64,000 nt of DNA from Streptomyces sp. B1I3 (GTDB lineage: Bacteria; Actinomycetota; Actinomycetes; Streptomycetales; Streptomycetaceae). A program made the translations under genes and the position numbers. The stretch spans positions 5,106,501 through 5,170,500 of the forward strand of contig NZ_JAUSYD010000001.1 in assembly GCF_030816615.1 (NCBI RefSeq). The letters are read 5' to 3'. The notes beneath the pieces were generated by a model. The model searched no databases, was not told the DNA's origin, and worked only from the letters and a program-made list of their open reading frames with translations. Shown one piece after another: positions 57,486 to 64,000 of this stretch. Position 1 is the stretch's first letter; every line of letters starts with the position of its first letter.

Positions 57486-58445
57486 TCAGACGGAGACGTC
57501 CCGGGAAGGTACGTAACCGCGGCGTATGTCCACCACGTTCGGCAGCGCCTCACCGACTGCCCACTGCTCGTACATCGAAACGAACTGCTCGCCCAGCCTG
57601 TCCCGCCAGCCGGCCGTGTCGCCGCTCATGTGCGGGGAGACCACCAGGCCGGGCACGTCCCACAGCGGGCTGCCCGGCCCCAGCGGCTCCTCCTGGAACA
57701 CGTCGAGCGCGGCGCCGGCGATCCAGCGCCTGCGCAATGCCCCGGCCAGGTCCTCCTCGACGACCAGTGGCCCGCGCCCCACATTGACGAACCGGGCGAA
57801 CGGCTGGAGGAGGCCGAAGAAGCGGGTGTCGAACATGCCGCGCGTCGCGTCCGTCAGCGGCGCCGCGCAGATCACCCAGTCGGCGCCGGCCGCCAGCCGG
57901 TCGAGGTCTTCCACGCCGTGGATCGAGCGCCGCGCCGTACGCCCCACGAGCGCCACCCGCACGCCGAGGCCGTGCAGCAGCCGCATGATCTCCCGGCCGA
58001 TCGGGCCCGCCCCGACGACGACCGCACGGCTGCCGGCGAGCTGCCGGGTCTCCCGGTGGTGCCAGCGACGCTGCCGCTGGGACTCCAGGGTCCCCGGGAG
58101 ATCCTTGGCGAAGGCGAGTACCAGCCCCGCCACGTACTCGGCGACCGGGAGTTCGAAGACGCCCCGCGCGTTGGTGACGACCGTGGGGGACGCGGCGAGC
58201 TCCGGGCAGAGCAGCCGGTCCACTCCCGCGCTCGCCGTGTGGACCCAGCGCGGGCGCGGCCCCTCGCCGGGCCAGGCCCGGCGCACGGCGTCGGAGGTGA
58301 AGTCCCAGACCAGCAGCACGTCCGCGTCCGGCAGCTGAGCCGCCAGCGTCCGCTCGTCGGCGTACCGGATGCGGGCCCGCCCGGTCAGCCGGCCCAGGCG
58401 CGGAGACGGGTCGGTGTCCAGGACGAGGATCACGGGTTCGGCCAT
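57486..58445 (-). CDS. D-2-hydroxyacid dehydrogenase (NAD-binding)
   Basis: A 319-aa dehydrogenase. The Rossmann motif is VVVGAGPIGREIMRLLHGLG. The catalytic set is Arg in FVNVGRGPLV, Glu in ALDVFQEEPL and His in VVSPHMSG, with VHTASAGVDRL and GVFELPVAEYVAGLVLAF upstream. It reduces 2-oxo acids or oxidises D-2-hydroxy acids. ATG 58445 has GGAG 6 bp before it. It lies 218 bp upstream of ehuB on the same strand and divergent from the EutA-like gene. A role in ectoine or amino-acid breakdown is possible but unproven. Confidence 0.92.
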   Translation of the reverse strand: MAEPVILVLDTDPSPRLGRLTGRARIRYADERTLAAQLPDADVLLVWDFTSDAVRRAWPGEGPRPRWVHTASAGVDRLLCPELAASPTVVTNARGVFELPVAEYVAGLVLAFAKDLPGTLESQRQRRWHHRETRQLAGSRAVVVGAGPIGREIMRLLHGLGVRVALVGRTARRSIHGVEDLDRLAAGADWVICAAPLTDATRGMFDTRFFGLLQPFARFVNVGRGPLVVEEDLAGALRRRWIAGAALDVFQEEPLGPGSPLWDVPGLVVSPHMSGDTAGWRDRLGEQFVSMYEQWAVGEALPNVVDIRRGYVPSRDVSV

Positions 58446-58636
58446 GAGGTTCTCCACGCTCGCACCGCACCGGACGGCCGTCAACAGGACCTGTGCCCGC
58501 CGGGGAAACCGCTGGTCAGGAGTGCTGCGGGCGCCGATGGGCGCCGATGGGAGGAATACTTGTCCCAGGCGGGGGCAGCGGTGACAGGGCGCACGGGAGC
58601 GGCAGCAGGACATCCGGACGGACTGGAAGGATGGAC

Positions 58637-59428
58637 ATGACGACCGTAGGACTTCTTTACCCGGGCCACGCCGCGGAGGAGGACTTCCCGCGGATCGAGG
58701 TCATGCTCGACAGCGACATCAGAGTGCCGCTGTTCCACACCGACACCGGCATCGGCACCGGCGTGGGGCAGGGTGCTTCCCGGCTCGAGGCCCTGAGGGA
58801 GGCGGGTGCCCCCGAGCGTCTCGCCGCCGGGGTGGAGGAGCTGCGCCTGGCCGGTGCCGAGTCGCTGGTGTGGGCCAGCACGAACGGCAGCTTCGTGTAC
58901 GGCTGGGACGGCGCCCACCAGCAGGTCGCCGGCCTCGCCAGGGCCGCCGGGCTGCCCGCGTCCAGTACTTCCTTCGCCTTCGTGCACGCGGTCGGGGAAC
59001 TGGGTGCCGGCCGGGTCGCGGTCGCCTCGCTCGACGCCGAGGACATCGCGCCGCTGTTCGCCGACTTCCTGACGGCCGCGGGTCTCGACGTCGTCTCCGT
59101 CCGGGCCGTCGGCGACGACAGCGGACCGGCCCCCGCCGACGCCGCCACCTGGGGGCCGGAGCGGGTGAGGGAGCTCGTCGCGGCCGCGGACCATCCGGAC
59201 GCCGAGGTGGTGCTGCTGCCGTGCACCGCCCTGCACACGGCGGCGTTCGTCCCCGAGCTGGAGGAACTGGTGGGCAAGCCGGTCCTCACGGCTAACCAGG
59301 TGACGGTCTGGGAAGGGCTGCGGCTCGCCGACCGCCGGGTCTGGGCCCCCACGCTCGGCACCCTGTTCGCCACCCGCGAGCCCCCGCTCGGCGCCACCCA
59401 GCCCCGGGGCATCGAGGTACGCGAGTAG
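58637..59428 (+). CDS. Maleate isomerase / EutA-like (Asp/Glu racemase superfamily) protein
   Basis: A 263-aa enzyme of the maleate isomerase/arylmalonate decarboxylase group. It has VGLLYPGHAAEEDFPRIE, LVWASTNGSFVYG (first active-site region, with Ser/Asn in place of the canonical Cys), FAFVHAVGELGAGRVAVAS, and VVLLPCTALHTAAFVPELE (second active-site Cys). In EutA-type proteins one catalytic cysteine is also altered. Proximity to ehuBCDA supports a role in ectoine use. ATG 58637 was chosen because GGAAGG ends 6 bp before it. Confidence 0.85.
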   Translation: MTTVGLLYPGHAAEEDFPRIEVMLDSDIRVPLFHTDTGIGTGVGQGASRLEALREAGAPERLAAGVEELRLAGAESLVWASTNGSFVYGWDGAHQQVAGLARAAGLPASSTSFAFVHAVGELGAGRVAVASLDAEDIAPLFADFLTAAGLDVVSVRAVGDDSGPAPADAATWGPERVRELVAAADHPDAEVVLLPCTALHTAAFVPELEELVGKPVLTANQVTVWEGLRLADRRVWAPTLGTLFATREPPLGATQPRGIEVRE

Positions 59429-59622
59429 GCCCGGCCGGCACGGGCCACGCCGGACGGGCCGGCATCCGTGAGGGCCCGCACCCCGTGAACGGAGGCAGTG
59501 CGTTCGTGGCGCCGGGCTCGCGGTGCCGGCCGGCTCGCGGGACCCGGCCCGGGGAATAAGCGGAGCCATCCTCCTGTTCGTACTCTCCGATACACGGATG
59601 CAGCACAGGAGAGGCCAGACAC

Positions 59623-60723
59623 GTGGACGAGAACCGAGGCGACGAGATTCGCGGCACCGCCGGCGGGACGGCTTCCGTGCCCCTGTCCGTGCTCGACCTG
59701 GTGACCGTGGGGCAGGGGCGCACCGCGACCCAGGCCCTGGGCACCAGCGTGGACATCGCGACCCTTGCCGAGCGGCGCGGATTCCACCGCTTCTGGGTGG
59801 CGGAGCACCACTCCATGCCCGGCGTGGCCTCGTCGTCGCCCGCCGTCATCCTGGCCCACCTGGCCGCCCGCACCGAGCGCATCAGGCTCGGCTCCGGCGG
59901 CGTCATGCTCCCCAACCACGCCCCGCTGGTCATCGCCGAGCAGTTCGGCACCCTGGAGGCGATGGCCCCCGGCCGCATCGACCTGGGTCTCGGCCGCGCC
60001 CCCGGTACGGACGGCGCCACCGCGGCGGCCCTGCGCCGCACCGACCGGCTCAACGAGGGCGCCGACGACTTCCCGCAGCAGCTGGCGGAGCTGACGCGCT
60101 TCCTGGACGACGACTTCCCGGACGGGCACCCCTACGCCCGCATCCACGCCGTACCCGGGCCCGTGCAGGCCACCTCGCCCGGCGGCGTGCAGTCGCCCGC
60201 CCGCCCGCCGATCTGGCTGCTGGGCTCCTCCGGTTTCAGCGCCCGGCTGGCAGGTGTCCTGGGTCTCCCCTTCGCCTTCGCTCACCACTTCTCGGCCCAG
60301 AACACCGTGCCGGCCCTGGACCTGTACCGCGAGTCCTTCAAGCCGTCCGCGGTGCTGGACGCCCCCTACGCCCTGATCGGCGTCTCGGCACTGGCCGCCG
60401 ACGAGGAGCGCGAGGCCCGGCGCCAGGTGCTGAGCGGGGCCCTGTCGATGGTGCGGCTGCGCACCGGACGCCCCGGACTCGTGCCGACGCCCGAGGAGGC
60501 GGAGGCGTACACCTTCAGCCCCATGGAGCGCGACTTCGTCGACGGCTGGCTGACCAACATCGTCCACGGCACGGCCGACGAGGTCCGCAGCGGCCTGGAC
60601 GACCTGGCCAAGCGCACCGGCGCCGACGAGCTGATGATCACGGCCAACGCCCACGGCGCCGATGCCCGGCTGCGCTCGTACGAGCTCATCGCGGACGCGT
60701 ACGGGCTGCCCGACCTCGGCTGA
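59623..60723 (+). CDS. LLM-class flavin-dependent oxidoreductase (luciferase-like)
   Basis: A 366-aa TIM-barrel monooxygenase of the MsnO8 subgroup: SVLDLVTVGQGRTATQALGTSVDIATLAERRGFHRFWVAEHHSMPGVASSSPAVILAHLAARTERIRLGSGGVMLPNHAPLVIAEQFGTLEAMAPGRIDLGLGRAPG. It should use FMNH2 or F420 and oxygen; substrate unknown. GTG 59623 has GGAGAGG upstream. Convergent with the cyclic-di-GMP gene, with only 19 bp between stops. Confidence 0.93.
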   Translation: MDENRGDEIRGTAGGTASVPLSVLDLVTVGQGRTATQALGTSVDIATLAERRGFHRFWVAEHHSMPGVASSSPAVILAHLAARTERIRLGSGGVMLPNHAPLVIAEQFGTLEAMAPGRIDLGLGRAPGTDGATAAALRRTDRLNEGADDFPQQLAELTRFLDDDFPDGHPYARIHAVPGPVQATSPGGVQSPARPPIWLLGSSGFSARLAGVLGLPFAFAHHFSAQNTVPALDLYRESFKPSAVLDAPYALIGVSALAADEEREARRQVLSGALSMVRLRTGRPGLVPTPEEAEAYTFSPMERDFVDGWLTNIVHGTADEVRSGLDDLAKRTGADELMITANAHGADARLRSYELIADAYGLPDLG

Positions 60724-60742
60724 ACCCGCCCGGCCCGCCGGC

Positions 60743-62698
60743 TCAGCCCGCCTGCGGCTTGCCCGCGATCAGCTCGGCGATGCGTTCCGGGGCCACCGCC
60801 CGGGAGTACAGCCACCCCTGCCCGGTGTCACAGCCGATCCGGCGCAGCCGCTCGGCCTGGCCCGACGTCTCCACGCACTCCGCGGTGACCGTCAGGCCGA
60901 GGCGGTGCGCCAGCTGCACCATGGCTTCGACGATCGTCTCGTCGGCGGGGCTGGGGTGTGAGTCGTCCTCGTACCGGAAACCGCGGACGAAGGAGCCGTC
61001 CAGCTTCAGCACCGAGACGGGCAGCCGGCTCAGGTAGGCGAGGTTGGAGTAGCCGGTCCCGAAGTCGTCGATGGCGATACGGACGCCCATGTCGCTGAGC
61101 TCCTGGAGCACCCGCAGCGGACGGCCGGAGGACCCCATCACGGCGGACTCCGTCAACTCCAGCTGCAGCAGCGCCGGTTCCAGACCGGTTTCGGCGAGGA
61201 CCTCCGCGACGTCGGCGACGAGATCGGAGTCCCGGATCTGACGCACGGCCACGTTGACGCTGATGAACAGGGCCGGCTCGCCGGGGTGTTCCAGCTGCCA
61301 GCGACGGGCCTGCCGGCAGGCCGTGCGCAGGACCCACCTGCCGAGCTGGACGATCGTGCCGTCCTCCTCGGCGATCGAGACGAACCGATTCGGCGCCAGC
61401 GTGCCGAACTGCGGGTGGTTCCACCTGACCAGGGCCTCCACGCCCCGGACGACCTCGTCGGCCATGCCGACCAGAGGCTGGTACTCCAGCGTGAACTCGC
61501 CGCGCTCCACGGCGGCCCGGAGCGTGGAGGAGAGTGCCTGCCGGGTCACCCGGTGCGCGTTGCGTTCGGGGTCGAAAAGCGTCCAGCGGGCCCTGCCGTC
61601 CGCCTTCGCCCAGTACAGGGTGGTGTCCGCGGCCTGCATCAGACCGGTGGGCGAGGTGCCCGCGGTGGCCCGCTCCACCACACCGATCGACGCGGAGACC
61701 GAGAGCCGCTGGCCGGCCAGGTCGAAGGGGCGCTGGAGCGCGGTGAGGACCGAGTGGGCCAGCTCGGTGAGCTGATGGGCGCCCGCGGAGTCCTCCACGA
61801 GGATGGCGAACTCGTCCCCGCCCAGACGGGCCACGAGGTGACCACCGCCGCCGACACCGTGGTCGCCGCCGCGGTGGTGGCCGTCCGCCTCGGCACAGTC
61901 GGTGAGGCGCCCGGCGACGGCGGCGAGCAGCCGGTCACCGACGCGGTGCCCCAGGGTGTCGTTGACCGCTTTGAAACCGTCGAGATCCAGGTAGCAGAGG
62001 CCGATGCGGCCGTGGCGGGGCAGCGAGTCGTCCTGGAACGGCGGGGTCTCCAGAGCGGTGGAGAGCCGTTCGAAGAAGAGTGCCCGGTTGGGCAGCCGGG
62101 TCACCGGGTCGTGCAGGCGCAGATGGCGCAGCCGCTCCCGCAGTTCGTGCCGGTCACTGATGTCCGTGACGGACAGCAGCACCCCGCCCGCACCGGCAGG
62201 TCCGCGCGCGGCGGGGTCCGCCATCGGCACGACGGTGACCTCGGCCCAGACGGACCGGCCGTCGGCGTGCTTGAGCCGTCTGGTGCAGCGGAGCCGGGAC
62301 CGGGTGCCGTCCAGGACCTCGCTGTACGACTGCCAGGTGGGGCGGTCCGACGCGAGGCCGACGAGATCGGCCGCGGGCTGCAGGACCAGCGAGCGGGGGT
62401 CCGCGCCGAGGAGTGCGCCCATCGCGTCGTTGACGCGGACGACGCGGCCCCGGCGGTCCACGACGGCCATCGGGAGGGCGGCCAGCTGGAAGGCGGCGCG
62501 GTACGCGTCCGGTTCCGAGGGCCCCGGACGGTCGTCCGGTCCGGAGGGTGCCGCACCCTGCTGGTCACGTTCGGTGACCGTCGGTCGTGCGGTGCCGGTG
62601 GACGCACCGGCCGGGGCTGCCGGTCGTTCGGAGGTTCCGCTCACCGCTCGCTCCCGCTGTGCAGATGGTCGTCGACGGATGTGGTCGGGCAGGGTCAT
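60743..62698 (-). CDS. PAS-GGDEF-EAL cyclic-di-GMP enzyme
   Basis: A 651-aa signalling protein. After a disordered Ala/Pro/Thr-rich N-terminus come a PAS domain (AAFQLAALPMAVVDRRGRVVRVNDAMGALLGAD) with PAC segment, a diguanylate cyclase domain (LHDPVTRLPNRALFFERL, YLDLDGFKAVNDTLGHRVGDRLL, active site RLGGDEFAIL), and a phosphodiesterase domain (GVEALVRWNHP, LELTESAVM, IDDFGTGYSNLAYL). Both catalytic motifs are intact. An unusual His/Gly-rich insert (EADGHHRGGDHGVGGGGH) precedes the GGDEF loop. In Streptomyces such proteins time sporulation. Start ATG 62698 is uncertain; GTG 62644 is an alternative. Confidence 0.92.
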   Translation of the reverse strand: MTLPDHIRRRPSAQRERAVSGTSERPAAPAGASTGTARPTVTERDQQGAAPSGPDDRPGPSEPDAYRAAFQLAALPMAVVDRRGRVVRVNDAMGALLGADPRSLVLQPAADLVGLASDRPTWQSYSEVLDGTRSRLRCTRRLKHADGRSVWAEVTVVPMADPAARGPAGAGGVLLSVTDISDRHELRERLRHLRLHDPVTRLPNRALFFERLSTALETPPFQDDSLPRHGRIGLCYLDLDGFKAVNDTLGHRVGDRLLAAVAGRLTDCAEADGHHRGGDHGVGGGGHLVARLGGDEFAILVEDSAGAHQLTELAHSVLTALQRPFDLAGQRLSVSASIGVVERATAGTSPTGLMQAADTTLYWAKADGRARWTLFDPERNAHRVTRQALSSTLRAAVERGEFTLEYQPLVGMADEVVRGVEALVRWNHPQFGTLAPNRFVSIAEEDGTIVQLGRWVLRTACRQARRWQLEHPGEPALFISVNVAVRQIRDSDLVADVAEVLAETGLEPALLQLELTESAVMGSSGRPLRVLQELSDMGVRIAIDDFGTGYSNLAYLSRLPVSVLKLDGSFVRGFRYEDDSHPSPADETIVEAMVQLAHRLGLTVTAECVETSGQAERLRRIGCDTGQGWLYSRAVAPERIAELIAGKPQAG

Positions 62699-63066
62699 GG
62701 GGTGGAGTGCCGTGCCAGTGGCGGAAACCACGCAGGAAAGCGAGGTGAAGCATAGAGGGTGGCGCCTCGGCCGTTCCAGCGCGCCCACGGTTTCGGTCGT
62801 GCGGCACGCGCATGGTCCAGGCGAACGGCTCTCATCCCCTTTGCCCGCGAGTGATTGCTTTTGTGCTCAAGTGGTTCATTGGAGTGCCGAGATGATCGAA
62901 AGTGACTTTCCGTGATCGTCTGAGTTCATGATCTGCGGACAGGGCGGCACTGTTCGGGCGAGGCGCGTCGCCCCCTGACCCGAGTGGGGCAGCACAACAG
63001 GGCGTACCGCAATGAATCGGCACAGGGTGAGGGAGGTGTTCCGCATTCGCCACCCCGGAGGTAGAT
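62699..63066. other. 368-bp divergent promoter region
   Basis: This lies between the cyclic-di-GMP gene and the M6 protease. Its middle (62840-62935) is notably lower in GC and holds an imperfect GAAAGT-G-ACTTTC inverted repeat (62897-62909). Promoters for both genes are expected here, but I cannot assign hexamers with confidence. Confidence 0.5.
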
Positions 63067-64000
63067 GTGCCGCGTCAGCGCAGACCCGGGGGAGTGGAGA
63101 GGCCGAGTCTGCGCAGTGCCGCGGCTGCTCTCACCTCCCTCGTGGCGCTCGCCGCCACCGGACTCGTCGCCGGGCCGGTCGTGGCCGCCACGCGCGACGC
63201 CGGCCCCTGCGCGCTTCCACGGACCGCGGCTCATCACTCCCTCGGCCTGGACAGCTGGAACGACGCCTACCCGCGCCCCCGCCGCAGCCTCGACGCCGTC
63301 ATGGTCTTCCTGTCGTTCCCCGACTCCGAACCCGTCGTGCCGCCCGAGGTGCTCGCCGCCGACCACTTCCCCGCGACCACACGCTTCTTCCAGCGCGCCT
63401 CGTACGGGAAGTTCACCCTGCGCGCCCACCCGCAGCGGCAGTGGATCCGGATGCCCCACCCCTCCACCTGGTACGGCATACAGCGTGACTGGGACCCCGA
63501 ACGGCGCGGCGCCTACCTGCGCGACGCGATCCGCGCAGCCGACGAGCGGATCGACTTCTCCGCTTACGACATCGTCTACCTGGTCGCCGACCCGGACGCG
63601 CCCGGCGTCGACTCGGACGCGACGAAGGTCGTCAACTTCGACCGGCCGCTGCACGCCGACGGTACGGACATCGGGCGCGTGGTCACCGTCTTCGAGGAGC
63701 ACCCGCCGGACCGGAACGTCCTCGCGCACGAGACAGGACACGTCTTCGACCTGGCCGACCTCTACCACCGCCCGGAGGACGGCAAGGGCGACTGGGACAC
63801 CTACGTCGGCGACTGGGACGTGATGGGCAGCCAGTTCGGACTGGCCCCTGAACTGTTCGGCTGGCACAAGTGGAAGCTCGGCTGGCTGGGGCAGGGGCAG
63901 GTCGTCTGCGTGCAGGGCGGCGCGGACCTCACCCTGGAGCCCATGGCGGAGGTGCCCGTGCCCGGCGGGTCCCTCGGAACCCGGCTCGCGGTCATCAGGA
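63067..64000 (+). CDS. Secreted M6-family metalloprotease (3' end beyond window)
   Basis: At least 311 residues. GTG 63067 follows GGAGG at 5 bp. A signal peptide (basic start, ALTSLVALAATGLVAGPVVA) leads to the immune-inhibitor-A-like catalytic domain: VMVFLSFPDSEPVVPPEVLAADHF, FFQRASYGKFTLRAHP, and the zinc motif LAHETGHVFDLADLYH (His221, Glu222, His225), with the downstream GDWDVMGSQFG Met-turn. It should degrade extracellular protein. The frame is open to the right edge, so the C-terminus is not seen. Confidence 0.93.
   Translation, partial: MPRQRRPGGVERPSLRSAAAALTSLVALAATGLVAGPVVAATRDAGPCALPRTAAHHSLGLDSWNDAYPRPRRSLDAVMVFLSFPDSEPVVPPEVLAADHFPATTRFFQRASYGKFTLRAHPQRQWIRMPHPSTWYGIQRDWDPERRGAYLRDAIRAADERIDFSAYDIVYLVADPDAPGVDSDATKVVNFDRPLHADGTDIGRVVTVFEEHPPDRNVLAHETGHVFDLADLYHRPEDGKGDWDTYVGDWDVMGSQFGLAPELFGWHKWKLGWLGQGQVVCVQGGADLTLEPMAEVPVPGGSLGTRLAVIR

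Overview
The window is about 70% GC or higher. Genes are dense with GTG/TTG starts, GGAGG-type ribosome sites and several Streptomyces-typical families: WhiJ-like HTH/DUF397 sets, DUF6412 next to YidC, a CebR box, DasR sites and twin-arginine secreted glycoside hydrolases. It is chromosomal DNA of a Streptomyces-like actinomycete. I count about 56 supportable protein genes, two identical tRNA-Lys(CUU) genes, and no rRNA, CRISPR array, insertion sequence or integrase. Both window edges cut genes: a short 3' end at the left and an M6 metalloprotease at the right.

Region by region. 1-1.9 kb: DeoR regulator plus class II aldolase, with a clear upstream promoter/operator. 1.95-4.5 kb: a decayed Excalibur-domain remnant, an XRE/MmyB-like regulator divergent from a frameshifted SDR gene, and a GNAT acetyltransferase. 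4.7-7.8 kb: NHEJ genes (Ku convergent with an ATP-dependent ligase), the ligase being translationally coupled to a PfkB sugar kinase. 7.9-19 kb: secreted carbohydrate-active and lipolytic enzymes (SGNH esterase, GH5 mannanase with FN3 and CBM2, GH11 xylanase) among isochorismatase, lipoprotein, SDR, AraC/GyrI, acyltransferase and HTH genes. The mannanase has a CebR operator, and the esterase and xylanase share a 22-bp element.

19-28 kb is accessory in character: NmrA-like SDR, DUF4180, an unknown 404-aa protein, a WhiJ-type set (HATPase, XRE-DUF5753, DUF397), an aminoglycoside-phosphotransferase-like kinase, and a 1045-aa PLD nuclease/helicase/DUF3427 protein with visibly lower GC. 28-30.7 kb: a GntR-TetR fusion regulator divergent from a DHA2 drug-efflux pump.

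30.8-37.9 kb holds the most unusual content. A translationally linked three-gene operon encodes an EACC1-like protein, a 950-aa protein combining a cytoplasmic caspase, one membrane segment and an external substrate-binding-like plus vWA region, and a solute-binding lipoprotein. Divergent from it lie a DUF4287 gene and a membrane-anchored protein with an R-X4-H HEPN-like motif. This looks like a membrane-spanning conflict or cell-death system with an outside sensor and an inside protease; that function is inference.

38-48 kb is mostly housekeeping: SEC-C protein, DUF6412 and YidC, FAH-family hydrolase, Gfo/Idh oxidoreductase with HbpS-like protein and divergent ROK regulator, LAxTG surface protein, HAD phosphatase, secreted protein and class F sortase. 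48-53 kb: two 83-bp identical tRNA-Lys repeats flank an amidase-like peptidoglycan-binding protein, a repeat-rich SPFH-like protein and a DasR-controlled AA10 LPMO. 53-59.4 kb: an ehuBCDA ectoine-type ABC transporter with an IclR regulator, a 2-hydroxyacid dehydrogenase and a maleate-isomerase/EutA-like protein. 59.6-64 kb: a luciferase-like monooxygenase, a PAS-GGDEF-EAL cyclic-di-GMP enzyme and the M6 protease.
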